A stretch of DNA of 64,000 nt from Castor canadensis (Eukaryota; Chordata; Mammalia; Rodentia; Castoridae): NCBI RefSeq assembly GCF_047511655.1, contig NC_133397.1, positions 16,951,501 to 17,015,500 of the forward strand, written 5' to 3'. The notes beneath the pieces were generated by a model. The model was not told where the DNA came from and ran no database searches. It was given only the letters and a program-made list of their open reading frames with translations. Below are positions 1 through 14,300 of this stretch, in pieces. Each line of letters starts with the position of its first letter. The first letter of the stretch is position 1. The position numbers were made by a program, and so were the translations under genes.

Positions 1-29
1 GTTTTTTTTTCACTGAACTTTCCTATTGC

Positions 30-410
30 AGAGTAACATAGAGTACACTCATCTAAGTGTACAGCTTGATGATTTATTTACATATACCTTCACCCTTGTA
101 ATCACCACCCACATCAAGTCAGAGAACATTTCCAGAACCCCAGAAAGTTCTGGTAAGGCCACACCTTCAGACAAAGTTGCCCATTGGCTTCAGTTAGCCC
201 TGCCCTCTCTTGAGCTTCATATAAATGGAATCACACAGCATGAGCTCTTTTGTGTCTGGCTTCTTGAACTTACTAGGTTGCCTGGGCTATTCACCTGACT
301 GTATGTCTCAGGGTTTTGTCCTTTTTTTGCTGGGTAGTATTTCATTATATTAATATGCCACAATTTATTTACCTAGTCTCCTATTGATAGGAATTTGTTT
401 CCACACACCT
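30..410 (+). mobile_element. Old L1 3'-end fragment
   Basis: Matches by eye the ancient mammalian L1 (L1M-type) 3' region: ACATTTCCAGAACCCC, CATATAAATGGAATCACACA, TTTTGTGTCTGGCTTCTT, then a stretch like ATGCCACAATTTATTTACC. Heavily decayed; plus orientation; the left end is probably cut by the window edge. Confidence 0.7.
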
Positions 411-420
411 TCCAGCAGCC

Positions 421-3400
421 ACATGTTCCCCATTTCACTCAGATCACAGGAAAAGGAATGTCTAGCTTCAGTACTTACTGTCACCACATCTCCAAATGCT
501 CACACTGAAGGTCAACAGCCTAGGAGTGCTGGAGTTGCTCTCCTTGGTTTCTCCCTCTCCACCTCCAACACCATATTGTCCTTTAACTCCAGCTTTTCTG
601 GGAGAGGAGGGTGGTCCTGTATTGTCCATCCATTTCTAAAGACTGTTGGACTTTCAGAGCAAGATAGCTGCCCAGCCAGCCATGATGAGCACAAAAGCAG
701 AGATCCCACACCTTTGCAGCCCCTGGGTGCCATGATGCCTGACAGGCAGCACAGCACATCTGCCTTCAAGGGGCACTCAGGGCCACTGTGGAAACACTTA
801 TCTGCAGTAAACATGGCAAGAGGTGCCTGACCCGGAAGTTATGGGGAATGGACAACTCACCTCTTGAAGGTTGAGCCACATATGAGGGCATGGCCCAAGG
901 AGAGGTAAGGGGTGGGGTGCTGTGGTGTTAGGGAGAAGGGAGAAAGCCAAGCAAGGGCTGTTCCCATAGCCAGGCAGAGCTGGCAGGGTTAGACCCTCCC
1001 CAGATTTAGGCCAGTGGGCCCAGAGCAGTTTCCAAGCCCCTCTGGGTCCCTGGCTTGGGACTTCTCCCAGCTGCTCTCATTGGGCCCCAGGGAGCAGGAA
1101 TTCACCTCCTCCTAAGGCAGCCCAGACCCTCTTCTGTAGGGCTGGATTAGGGGCATGGTGGGCTTGAGGAGGATATTGGTGAATGGTCACTGTGGAGCTG
1201 GGTGATGATCCCAGGTCTCCTCTACATGGGTGGCTACCTGCAGAACTATTTAAAAAAGCCTTTTCTCCCAAGTCTGTTTTGGGGCCCACCCACTATCAGC
1301 ACCTAACCTGGGAGAGACGTGAAGTGGCCCTCCTCTGGGGCTTCTGTTCATTTTCTTACTGTGAGCCTTCAGCCTGACCACTGACTCAAGAGGACACCAT
1401 CATCCTGGGCACCTTTTCCCTCAGGCTTCCCCTGGCACAATGGGTAGCAAAGTGTTAGGCAAATCCTGCCGGCTTTGCCTGAGGTCTTAAACCTATGCGT
1501 CCCTCCCCTCCTGCTACCATTGTACTTCACCCACCCCCCAACGTCTCTGCAAGGCCTCCTCTTTCCTGCAGTGGATCCTGGTGCTCCCTTGCCCTGAGTG
1601 GGGCCAAGGGGCCCACCACTCTCCTGCTTCTTTCTTCTGCACTTGCTCATACATCGCATTCAGCACAAAGCTTCTGGAGCCCTGCTTTGGCCAAGCTGTG
1701 CCTTTGGCCTGCAGTGTCTCTCCCCACGTCACAGATATAGAGGTGGTTCAAGGGCCACCTCCGGTGTCTGGAGATACCCCTGCCTCCCACCTCTGCCAGC
1801 TCACAGGGAATCCTATTATGGACACCACTCTCAGATTTGTCTGTCTCCACAGGCCATGGCCTCTGCCTCTCCAAGAGCAAAGAGAAGAGAGGTCCAGAAT
1901 CCTCATCTGGGTGGGACAACACATCCGGAGCAAAACCCCAGAGGCAAGCAAGGCCAAAAATGTAATCTAAACAGAAAGCAGAAGCAAATTAAGGATGTGA
2001 AACAATCAAACCAAGTCAAGATGATTCATTAGTTTAGAGAATCACTTGGAAGAACTCATGGTGGGAAATTCAGTGAGCCCCCCCCATTCCTACAAGATGC
2101 AGGACACTCCCATAGCCAGACCTTACTGCGGGTATGAACTCAAGTGGGAGAAATGACACAGTGCTCAATCACTCCCTTCCAAAGGGGAGGGTCTTGGCAA
2201 AGTAGAAAAGAAGCTAGATGGGGATGAGGGCTGTGGGACAGAGGGCAGCAGGCTGAGGCAGAGGAGACAGGCAGATTGTGTGAGGCAGGGCTGCCCACAG
2301 AACTTGAAAGTTATGTTTAAACACCTCCACATTTGAGCTTCTTTTTGCTAAGTCTCAGTCAATCATGTCTGTTTTAGGGCACATCCTCACGGTGCCCTGG
2401 GATGGGGGTAGTCCAGAGTGGAAGCACAGAGCAAGATAACACAGGGAAGAAAGAACAGAAAGGAGAGTGTCAGGGAGTGCACAGAGGGCCCAAGGAGTTT
2501 CAGAACCTTGTAGGTCCTGTGTAGAAGGGACTTTACTAATAAAATTAATAAAGTATCTGGGCAGCCCATTCTACAACTGTGTCCTCACTGTCCAGCACTG
2601 TTTTCGGTGTTTGTTGAATGAATGAATGAACTTGGAGAACTTTGTCTCCACCTCCAAAACCTTTGGAGCACAATGTGCAGGACACTGGAATCTGCCACTC
2701 TGCTGAGCTACCTGGAGCCTGCAGGTGCAGTGGTCTTTCCCACTTTGCACTGTCTCAGACACTCCTGGAGTCTGAGATCAGAGGTCAGGACTGGTCTGCA
2801 AACAGTGGGCCAGTGGCACAGGCGACTGAGTGAGGGCAGCTGTATTCACAGAATATAGGGCTCTTTCTGTGTACTGTGCTTTTTCAACCCCCGAATCTTA
2901 CACTGTTCTTTCCCCAATGTTTAGACAATATTTGTAGACCTCTGGTACTTGAGACTTGGCTAGTGAAAGTTTTTGGGAACTGCACAACATGAGCAAACAG
3001 AACAGAGCAAACTCAAAGCAAATTAGACAAGAGTCCCTCGTGTACTCTAGGAAGAGACAGATCTAGTCAGAGTGGGAGCCTTAAGCATGGAGGAGGGCTG
3101 GGCAGATATAAGGTCGGGAGCCTTAGGAAGAGGCCACCTGGGGCCTCTGCCTTCCCTTACAGCAGAACCAAGCATTAATCTGCTGTTCTGGGCCAATACA
3201 AAGTCTGACCCAGAATCAGGCTCCCACTCCAAAAATGAGATAGGGTAGGGCACTGCCAGGCCAAGAAGAGATGCTGCCACCACCACAGTGTCTGCTATTC
3301 AAAAGGTCAAGTATTGTTTGTTACAGTTACATGAATGAGCCCAACCAGAGGCTTGGGCATAGTCCCAGGAACCCAAGGCTGAGCATAGCCCTGGGCCTCA

Positions 3401-3950
3401 TCCCTACTCCCAGTGTCCAGCCATACACCGAAAGTCTCAGGATCAAGCACAGGGCATTGGTTCTCTTCGTTTCACAGTGCATCTCTCTGAGCCACAGACC
3501 AGCCCACTTGTGGGAGCAGCCAACAGAACAGCTGGAGCATTGTCAAGTTAAAAGAGCAAGGACAGGAATTTCCCAGAGCCCCAGCTTAGCCAATGGTCCC
3601 AACACAGGTATGGGAGGAGGGCTGTCAGAGGTGTTTGCAAGGAGGGCCTGAATCCACTCCTCTACCAAGGTCAGTGGCCTTTGTTTAGGCTCTGAGGGAG
3701 TCCCAGCTATTTAAGCCACTTAGGACTGACATCAGGTCCTACAAAACCTTGGCTGAACCCACCAACCTCCAGAAGTTCAGCCAAAACAAAAACCAAATAA
3801 ACCAGAGGGATTCTGGATCCAGAATCCATCCCCTCGGGATGGAGAGATGAAGATCCAGATCCTCTAGCCAAGCTTTCTGAAGCCATCAGTATTTGGGGAA
3901 AGGCTGGACATATCCACACAACCAGCCCAGAGAAGAAGCAAAGGCAGTAG
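421..3950. other. Intergenic DNA downstream of SDC1
   Basis: No gene-like structure on either strand. Open frames here are short and have no recognisable domains. Moderately GC-rich unique sequence without young SINEs; a short CpG-poor T-rich stretch is near 2,530-2,570. Confidence 0.6.
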
Positions 3951-3954
3951 AGTT

Positions 3955-5391
3955 CACATGACTCCTTTATATTAAAGTTTATTACATTTGGAAAATCTAT
4001 TGTACAGGGAAAACCCATTGGATTAAGTAGAGTTTTGCCAAAAGCAAAAGACTATCACTCTTTGGAAAACATTCCTGATTCCAGCCCAGGGTGGGGCTGT
4101 AGGAGTTAAAGGTGAACTTGGTTCTTGATGGAGGAGCCAGTACCAGCTGTGCCCAAGACACCTCTTGTCAACTTTCAGGTGAAAGCATACCCAGAGATGG
4201 TGCCAAAAGCAGGAGAGTCTCTGGGCTCTCTGCCACCCTTTCACCCACCCTACAGTCCATCCCCAGCCTAAGTGCCAGGATTCAATTCTCACACAGGCTC
4301 CTCCAACAGCACAGCGGCCCAAGCCATGGCTGTAGCCTTGAGTTCATGGACACAGGCATGACTGCTCAAAAGAGGTGCCTGTCCCATGGCAGCCTGGACA
4401 GGTCAGCCCACCGAGGGGACCACCAAAAATGGGGCCACCAAACATAGTCCATACCCTGTTGCATACATGAGTGACAAACTCAGAGACAACACACAAACTA
4501 AGCCTATGTTTTGGCTTCCAGATTTGGTTCTTCTAGTTAAAAAAAACAATAAAAAATAAAAAACAGAAACAAAGTCTTCTTAACCATGATGCTGTCTCCC
4601 AAACGTAGATTGGAAGCAAGATGGGGGACACCAATCAACTGACTTAACTTACCCTGGAAGTAACGGAGTCTACTTGGGCTATGAACAGAGAAACTAGAGG
4701 AAACATGTGCAAAAACAAGTTGATATCTAAAGTAGACCTCCCCACAACACAAAGTGAATTCTGAGGAGCCCCAGATGCCCACCCCTGCCACTGCACAGCC
4801 ACGGCCCCCAGTGGTCTCTACAGTAAGTGCTATGGTGTCAGCTGAAGATTCCCACCCAAGATCCTCCAGCCACAACAGGCCATTCAGTCCAAAGCAGTGG
4901 GGTCCCCTTTCTCTCCAGACCTGTGTCTGGGAGGGGGTGCTCATGTGGAGAAACCAAGTCAGAATGGTGGGATGCCAGGTGTGGCTGTGGTGGAAAGGTC
5001 AGATGCGAGAAACCCTTTGCGCCCAAGCCTCTAGGCAGAAGTCAGAGAAGCAGAGTGAGCTCCCCAGCACACCCTAGGAGTAAGTGGGCAGGAGCAGCCA
5101 GAGGGGCTGAAATGCTGGGGAGGTGGTATGGTGGCAGGGAGGCCAAGGTCTGCAGTTCTTCACAGAGAGGCAAGTAGGGGCCTAGTCAGTGGCAGGGGGC
5201 AGGGCAAGAACTGCTTCCCCATCAGGCGTAGAATTCTTCCTGCTTGGTAGGCTTCTGATAGGCACCGCCATTGGCTTGTTTTGGCTCCTCCAAGGAGTAG
5301 CTACCCTCGTCCTTCTTCTTCATCCGGTACAGCATGAAGCCCACCAGGCACACAGCAAAGATGAGCCCCACGAGGCCTCCAGCAATGACCC
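3955..5391 (-). CDS. SDC1: SDC1 exon 5 (membrane helix, cytoplasmic tail, 3'UTR)
   Basis: Coding 5391-5222 (acceptor CCCTAG), residues 241-296. It holds a 21-residue hydrophobic helix, conserved region C1 [10 protein letters not shown], variable region [20 protein letters not shown], and C2 EFYA for PDZ proteins such as syntenin. The 3'UTR runs leftward about 1.26 kb to a poly(A) signal at 3983-3978. This would give an mRNA near 2.4 kb, close to the shorter of the two Sdc1 messages reported in rodents. I did not find a convincing second signal for the longer form. Confidence 0.9.
3978..3983 (-). terminator. SDC1: SDC1 polyadenylation signal AATAAA
   Basis: Minus-strand AATAAA followed by CTTTAATATAAAGG, so cleavage is expected near 3,950-3,965. 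It is the first canonical hexamer in a plausible place below the stop codon, and no repeat interrupts the 3'UTR before it. Confidence 0.75.
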
Positions 5392-8300
5392 CTAGGGTAA
5401 ATGGAGAGGCTAACTCAGTTCAACAGCTACCTGGGTTCAGCAGCAGGCCCTCTCCAGCTAGACAGCACAGGAAGTGACTCTGGCTGAGGTCCACCTCACC
5501 CCATGTCTAAAGACAGCTGTCCCCACCTGGGAGAAGACTCACCTCCCAGTACTTCCTTCCTGTCCAGGAGGCCCTGTGAGGCCCCCGTGGCTCCTTGATC
5601 CACCGGGGGCTGATTTCGGTGGTCAGGCTCCTTAGCAACCACAGCAGTGCTCTCCCCAGATGTGTCGAAGGTGAAGTCCTGTGCGGGTGGGGGGGAGCAA
5701 GACATATCAGGCCTGGTAGCAACCACAATCACAGCGACATCCAGCTGTGTTTCACACCCAGAAGCCTGTCTGGGCTCTGCTGCCACTCACTCAGATACAC
5801 CCCAGCTGGACCTCCAGGACCCCACAGCCCAGTGTCCTGGATATGATGTGTTCATACTGGACCCTGGCTGGGCCACAGATACCAGCTCAAGTGACGCAAA
5901 GCATACATTATATAAAACAGGCTTACTTTCAGTGTACCGTGTCAAATTCCCATGGCACTATTAAGACAAAAACCAAAACTTGGTAGAACTTTTACCCAGG
6001 CATAAGTTTGGGAGGGCCTTTCTCTTAAGTGACCTTGAAGGACTCTCTCACTCTGACCTTGTAATTATTCTGTGCTGCTCTAGGTGAAGCCCTGTGATCC
6101 CATCTTCATGGTGAGGAACACAATGTGTTCACAGGGTGTTGGGCTTACCAGGTGTCAGGCACTAAAGGCCAATGTCCCAGGAAACACAGAGGTTGCTCAC
6201 CTGCTCCCCAGACCCCTCTCCTGTCGGGAGCTGATTGGAGTCTCCATCCTCAGCAGCCCTGTCGATGGCAGGACCCCCATCCTCTGTAGGAGCTAAGGTC
6301 TCACGGGGGCCAGGATGCATGTCCCTGTGGGGAGGGGAGGTGGCAGGTGCCTGGGCTGTAGTGGGTCTAGCTGTTGAGGCCCTCTGAGTGGCTGGGAGCT
6401 GTGTGGTCTCCCTGGGCTCAGGGGTAATCTCCTTTTCCCGGGCGGTGAGGTCAGGCTCTGCTTCTGAGAGCACCACTGCCTCTCCTTCCTCAGGCCCCTC
6501 TCCAGCTGTCAGAGTGGAGGTGGAGGGGGCTGTAGCTTCCCTGCCAGTGGGCTCTGCAACTGTAGGCGTGACTGTTAGAAGCCACACATCCTTCCAGGTG
6601 GAGGAGTGATGCCGTGAAAGGGTGGTATCTTCCAAGGCACCTGAAGAGCCAACACAAAGCATGTCAGGGTGGGGGCACCCTCAGGGGCACAGGGCTTTGG
6701 CCCAGTGCCCACAGATCTTCGGCCCTCCCTGCCCTCCCTCACCCCAGAAGGGCCCAGGTTCCCAAGAACAGCCCGCATCCTACCTCTCAGCTCTCAGGCC
6801 TCTACTCTGGTCTCATTCCCACTGATGTCCAGCCTACTTTCTGAGCTCTCACTCCTCTTCCAAGGTCCAAAACTGTTGCCTCCTCTGGGAGGCCTCCCTG
6901 ATCAGCTCTAGCTCAGGGACTTCTCTTCCCCAAAGAAAAGGAAAGTAGGGAAGGGAAGACATGAAAGGCTCTGTGCTACCTATGGCCAAAGTATTATTCC
7001 CATTTTACAATGGAAATACCAGAGCTCACATGAGCTGAACAGCCTTCCCAGGTTGGTTGCAAAGTCCACCCAGTGAGTAAAAAGGACAACATGCATTGGT
7101 GTGCAGCAGGCAGCTTGGGGCTTTTAAGAGCCTCCAGCCTTCTCTTTATCTCTGTGGGGGTTTTCTCTCTAGCCAGGCAGCTTCTTGAAGCCATGACCCC
7201 ATTCTTTCCCTCAGCATTGTCCTTCCAACCCAGATGAATGGGGAGGGGGCTCACAAAAGCCAGGACACCACCTGCCCGCCGCTCTGGTCACAGACTGGTA
7301 CTGTCTCTGACGGCCATCAGTCTTACCTGCACCTGAGCCAGAGTTGTCAGAGTCGTCCCCGGAGCCATCCTGATCTTCGGGAGGCACATTTGTGGCCACA
7401 ATTTGCTGGAAAAGGATCCAAAAAGAGCATTAGTAGAGACTTGGCCAGAGCCCTGCTGTCCCTGGGTCCCTGTCCTAGACAACTGAGTGGACTCACCTAC
7501 CCTGCCAGCCCACAGGTGGGAAGACCCTGCATGTGATTCCAGGACTTCTCAGTTCTGCACAGCCCTCTGGGCCTCCCTGCACCCCGATTAGATGACCACA
7601 CAGCCGGGTGCAGAGGCACAGGACCGTCTGACCTCTCAGAAGGCAGACAAGCTGTTCCTGGCAATGCAGGCTAGGGCTCCCGTAGGAGTCACCAGGTCTT
7701 GTGGGGGCATCGGCCAAGGAGCTTTCAAGAGTTTTTCCAGGAACAACTCCAAGAAATCCAGACCCTAAGAAGCAACCTCTAGGTGTGCTGGACACCAGGG
7801 TGTGGACACTGAGGCTACAGTGGGGCACAGGGGAATTGTCTGTGCTGAGGCAGCTCTGCCCACACAAGATAGCTCCAGGTCAGGCTGCAAGGCCCCCTTT
7901 CCTCCTCAGAATATTGTCCTTGGGGAAGGAAGGACAGGGCACTCATCAGGCTGGGGACTGCAGAGGCTGGAAGGATTCTGTCTGTCGTAGGAGGCTCCAG
8001 TAATGGGTGGTGGGCCTCAAGTGGATCTCCTAGGCAACTAGTTGCTCAGGAATGTGGCCTGCCTTGCTCACTCCAGTTCCAAGAGGCTGCAGGTGGCAGA
8101 GCACAAACAATTCTAAGGTAGGGCTGACCTGCAGGGCTGGGGGTGGGGACCTGGACAAGGTGGAGCACACCACACAACTGAGCAGGGAGGGGAGGAGAGT
8201 CAGGACCACATCCACCCCCAGCACTTGCTCCAGAATATCAGGTGCAGAAGGGAGGACCCAGTAACCAGGTGTCAGAGGACCCCATCAAGGACCAGAACAA

Positions 8301-11300
8301 AGAATGACTAAGGAAGCATAAAACATGGTTCAGTGATAGGTTTCTGACCTCTGCCACTTACTGGATTGGCCCTAGGGATGTCACTGAATAGCATATGGCC
8401 CCAGTCTCTCCAACTGTAAAATGGGTCAATACTAACATCTGCATTCCAGGACTATTACAGAAATTCAATTAGGTTATGCAAGCAAAGAACCTAACAGAGC
8501 GTGGCCCCCACTATACACCCACAAACAGTGGCCACCGCTCTAAACCTAGAGAGGCACAGCAACTCAACATGGAGACAAGGGACTCTGGGGCCTCCAATGC
8601 TAGCAAGTCTGTGGACAGAGGACAGGATGGAAGTGGATGAGGGCGCAGGAGGGAGCCACTTCACCAGGAGCCTCTGCAGACCTGTCACAGGGGCTGTCTA
8701 AAGCTGCACCATGGCCACACCCACAGGTCTCTCTGGTTAGTGCAGTAGAGCAGTGAGGGTCAGACAGGATCTTTGGTCTCCTGCGATAACTTTGGGACAG
8801 AGTTGCACCAAAAAGAGGCTCCATATCCAGAACCAGGGTCAGAAAGATACAACAGCTATATGTAGAAATGGCAAGGCCAGAAAAAACACTGAACTTCCTT
8901 TGAAAGTACAAAGCAAACTGTACCCTCCTCCCTGCAAGGCAAAGGACTTGACCCTAGAAAAACCTTTCACGGCCCATCTACAAGACCAATACAGTCCACT
9001 GTGGCCAGACCCCAAGGAACAGTCAGAGTCTATCACTCATCCCGCATAGGCCATATCTTGTCTACACCATCCCAGATGTGGCTTCAAATACCTGTACTAC
9101 CACCATATGGGTTGAAGCTGCCTCCTTTAGCAACAGAGGCTACCACATATCACCCACCAGGCAGGTATAGTCACCAAGAGGACCTCACCCAAGGCCTCTC
9201 AGGGCTCTGTCAAGATGAGCCTAAGCAGCACTGTACAGGGTGAATCTTCCAGGAGAAGCCACCATCGTGGGATCCAGGCCCTGTTCAACAGAGGAGGTAG
9301 CCAAGGCTCAAAACACACATACTGACGCCCAGGTACAACCCAAGAGGCACCGCCCAGGAGCCAAGGTGAACACAGGGGGGCTGGCCTCTCACCTACACAG
9401 AGAAGCCCCAACAGGTTAACAGTTTCCCAAGAGCAGGGCTTCTCCTATGGCTAGATAAGACTCTGGGTCTGCCCAGGCCCTGGAAACAATTTGTTCCCTT
9501 AGCTGTCTGGGCTTATCCCTCTGTGATCTTGTTTACACAACAAGCTCTTAAGCAAACGCTTTCTCCAGTGAAACCGGCAAACCAGCTCTCTGGCCTCCGG
9601 GAGCCAATCCTCACTCTGGGTCTCCAGTCTCCACTAACGGGTGGGGCTGTCTGTCCCCTCTAATTCTTCCGCCAGTTGGGACCTTCTATAACAGCATCTC
9701 AGATGGGGAAAAAGGGAAGCTTCAACCCCCTGCGGAGGAAATTAGCAGAAACTGATGAGTTCAGACTGGGATTCCCAAGGTGCCAGCTGACTCTGAAGTT
9801 TCGCTCTAACTTTCAGTTTCTTCTAGCAAGGCTGTGGTACTCCTTGCCTGGGTACACTGCCTCCAAGGCCTCATAAGGATCTCCTCAGCATCACCTTGGA
9901 CCTTCTACACTGCTTGGCCAGGGTTTAGGACTGTGCAGGGACAGGCGGGATCAGTTGAACCTACCTTCTGCTATGTGGGGAGGCAAAAGGCAAGCCAGCC
10001 TAAGCTCTCATCTCTGCAGGTCCCAGGATAATCAGCTGCCCATTGAGCACATCAAGAACAAAGAACAGATCCTGGTACCAAGAAAGGTCTTGGCTTTTAC
10101 ATGTTCTGTTCTCTTAAAGCAAGGCAAATTTGCTCCTTCCCCACCCACAGCACAGTAGAAGCTCACTAACTTGAAAATTCAAAGCTGGAAGGTTTTGGAT
10201 GTGGGGGCTGGGGGATCACGGGGCTGCATGGAAAGACCCTGAAGTGAGGCCCTAGGTAGGGCTCTGGTCCAATGAGAAAGAAGGTGTGAGAAGGCCAAGA
10301 CCTTCCCTCAGGGTAAAAAGTGTTTGATTTCTACAACTCATCTGCAGATGAGCAGGCAGGACTGATTAGCATCTCTGACAGATAAGGAACAGTCTCATAA
10401 AAGGTAAGGAACCTGCCCAAGGCCACCCAGCCAGCAAGTGTTCCAGCTTCCAGTGCAGCACACCTGTTCTCCTCACCTGCCATCCTCCTCTCTTTCCTTC
10501 TCCCCAGCCCTAAGGACCAGGCTGAGTCCACCCATTTTAAGGAGCTCATCTAAGACGCTTCAACCCAGCGCAGCACCATTAGCCATGGGAGTACGTCACT
10601 AAGTAGGAACCCCTGAGCCATCCCCAGAGGCTGGAGGGACCAGGGTGGGAACCCAGCCCACACCTGAGAGGCACAGAGGGAATGGCATGGACCAGAACAG
10701 GGGCAGGGAGTTTCATTCCTCGCCATCAGCCATGTCTAAGAGCCATGCCCAAGGATATCTCTGGGGCCTGTAGGCAGAGGGCTGGAGGGAAGCTTCAGTA
10801 GTGCAGCCAGGAGCCACTACCTGCCAGCTCCCACCCCTACAATGACTGTAAGTAGGGCCACCCTCCTTGGCAAGCTCCCTCTGATGGAGCCCCTCTGTTG
10901 TGCCACTAGAGGCAGAGGTGTGGTTTGTATTACAGCACTTCACCAGGACATCCTGGGCCTCATTTGTGTCACAAGCCAGGGTATCAAGTGGGTGTCTTCA
11001 AGAGGTTCAAGTATGGTGGACCCAATGGCTAACCAAAGAAGCTGCCCATCACTCCATCAGCCTGGAGCCACCAGGTCCAAAGTTTCCAACCAGCACTGAA
11101 ACATTAACTTGTCACCTGCTGCTTGACTTGAGTGATGGGGGATAAATCACAAATCCCTTAAAAAGCGACTTTACAGAATCACGTTACTATTTCAACCAAT
11201 GTACTCTAAGTGAACGATGGCATATAAGGAGGTTACAGGATTATGATATTAAATGGGATCCCCTGCTTCAAAAACCTGGGACCATAATCTAAGGGCTTTG

Positions 11301-14300
11301 GGAAGAAAACAGAATAAGAAATAGTCTGGTCACAGCCCTGACAGAGCACATTCCCAGGGGCTTCAGGAAGAGAGAACTCCAGAGGCTGATCCTTGAAGTC
11401 CCAAGCCAGACGCAGGAGTGGATAAAATAATGTCACTCCAACACACTAACTTGGGCAACGCTGGAACCTTTGCATGATGGAGTGGGCAAGGGAAGCTGAA
11501 CTACAGGTCAGCTATAGCTGCTCAATGTGGTACTGAAACTCCCAGCTTTTGTGGGTGGGAGCGGAATCACTGAATCAAAAAGTCCCATTAGTCACACCAC
11601 CAGTGACAAAGAGCTATCCTTATCAGCCTGGATCCTGGATATGGCCCTGGCTCTGGGTCTGGTCATCAGGAGAGCTCCAGACTTGTTCCAGGAGCCCAGG
11701 CTTCAGTGTTAAAAGGTAGGAAGAGCCCTGTGTTCAAGCCAGGACAGACACCCATTCACTCCCAAGATTCCATGCCACTGCAAACAACCTTGGGAACTTT
11801 CAAACCGATTCACAGTGTGTTAGAAATCTGTATTAGCCCCCTCAGTCCCTTGGTCAGATCTACAAACCTAAGAAATATGAGCTGACTCCTCTTCCCCCAG
11901 ACTTCACAACTCTTGGCAGGAATGGTGGGGGGCATGGGGACACTGAGATCTGAGCTACAGAACCCTAGGATTCACCACCCCATTTCTGCACCAAATGACA
12001 CACCAAATCATCCCCCACATCCAGGGTTCCTAAGAATCATGAGGAAACACAGTCTTCTGCACTCCACCCCCATGTCCTAAGGGGGTCCACAGGCTGTACT
12101 TCAAGAACAATGGTCTAGACAGGAAAGGCCCAGAGGCGCCCACAGCCAGGAGGAGTGGGGGAAGCAAGATTTCCACTTGGGTACCTTGACCAAGTCCAGT
12201 GTTTGGAGACAAGGCACCAATTACAACAGATCCACATGAACAAATTCTAGAGGCAAAGCAAGACTCTGGATTCTTCTCTCTACACTTCTGCTTCATTCTT
12301 GGTGGACAGAACTCCATGGTGTTGGCTCGGTCTCCCTCAATAAGAAGCTAAAGAAACCCTGACTTTTCAGAGCCCCCCAACTCCCACAAAGGAAAGCAAG
12401 AACCTTCTGTCCAAAGCTGAGCTGAGACTCCTCCCTGCCAGAACTGAATGGGTACAACCTTGCTTTCACAGGTAACTGGCTTCCCAGCCCAGCACCTTCC
12501 CACTGACTGGCCCACACACTGACCTGGCGGGAACCAACAAGCAGTCACTGCTGATGCTAAGAGGCCCTGGGGGTCCCCAAGGGTGAGACTGGACCCCAGG
12601 GGCAGCAGCACCACAAGGCCTCCAATAGTCTTGGGGAGACTACTGAGGGAGACCCACTGCCAAACCGTACTTTACCTCTGGCAGCCTCCAGGCACCCTGG
12701 TGCCCTAAGTGTGGGACTGGAAGGATGGCTTACCTCCTCTTCTCTAGCAATGGCCAAAGCACTGGCCCAGCACAGCAGACTTATCTCAAAGCATCTCAAA
12801 CAAAGGGCTCAGAGACAATGTCAAATCTGGCTCCAATAATTTCACGCTGGGTGCCCTGGGAAGCTCCCTGTCTTTTCTCTGGACCCGTTGTTGAGTGGAA
12901 AATAGAAGCAGCTTGGTTGAATAATTCTAAATTCCCTTATGCTCTTATAGCAGTGTGTGGTGATAAAAGGCCACAGACTCACACTGGACACAAGGAGGAG
13001 GGGTAGGGCCATAGCCGGGGATTCAAGAGATACGGCTCCCACCTACACCAAGTTGTGGTGGAGGTGGCAGCCAACCCTATTCCTTCCTGGGGAGCTGGGG
13101 AAACTACAGGCAGCCGGGAAGGCTAAGACCCTAAAATCTGCCCCCTGAAACAACTCCCAGGAGGGAGGAGCCCCACAGGTGCCTCAAGGCAGCACCAGCA
13201 TTTCCGACTGACAGGTAATGATTTATCTGCTCACTGTCTCTCCACCAAGAGTCAAGCTGAGACCTGTAAGAGAGGGTGACAGGAAAGGGTGGTGGGCAGG
13301 GAGTGCTGGGCCTGACCCCGGGCGGGGGCCAGAGTGGGCAAGCAGAAAAAGAGGAGTCAGTGGCCTTGCTGGGTAACCCACGTGGAGCAAGGCATTGACG
13401 AGGCCCTGCCCCTGCAGCACTTCCACTGGACCATATTTGGGGGACCCTGAGTAAGCACCCCTTCATATATACACCCCACCTTGGCAGTCCCCACTCTGCC
13501 ACTCCCAGATACCTTCCTGCCCTGGGGGATTCCTGGGAAGCGCCAGGGGTGGAGGACAGCATTGGACTGGTTTTAAAGGCCACTTGCCTTTGTAAGACCC
13601 TTTTCCACAGCATTTCTCTTTGGTGTCACATCAGACAGAAAACCTGAGGTCAAGGTCAGAGCCAACCCTCTCAACCCTAGGCCCTTTCCCATACTATGCT
13701 GCCTGCTGGGAGGGGCTGGACTATTAGTTCCCATCAGCCCTGATCCCCTTGCCAGGTCAGTGTCTCCCCAGCACCCCATGCCCACCCCTCTGTGGAGCCG
13801 GCGCCTGCATGGAGGCCCACATGCCAGAACTAGTCTCAGAGCAGGATCAGCTGAGAGCTGGGTGTGGAGCAGAGCAGGAAGACCAGTTCCTCCCACCTGC
13901 CAGAGCTCGCTGGCTAGGCAGGCAGGTCTCACTCTGGTCCAGCCAGCCTCATACCTGGTGTTGCTCCTATGGAGAGCCAGACAAGATCTATCCCCCGAGA
14001 CTGGCCACTCACCCCTCCTTACAGACCCTTGGCACTGACAACCAGAGGGTAGCCAAAGGAAAATAAGGAGATCTTGTACCAGGAAAATGTGTATAGTTGG
14101 GGCTCTGTTCCTAACATCCTGGGTGACCTTGGAAAACACCCTGTCTCAGGCTGCCATGTACAATTGGGTGTTTGGCTAAATGGTGGCAAGAGGTCTCCCA
14201 GGCCCAAGCCTGTGGCTTGTATGGCTTATACTCTCCATGCACTCTTTGGATGGGGAGTCCAGGCTTGCCTTCGAGGGGCATCCAGACATGGTGGCTACTG

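Noticed and set aside
2387-2560. AATAAA hexamers on the plus strand near 2,540
   Set aside because: No plus-strand gene leads into them, and they are in the wrong orientation to serve SDC1.
6388-6609. Open frame on the plus strand opposite SDC1 exon 3
   Set aside because: Shadow of the true minus-strand exon, whose frame, splice sites and homology are clear.
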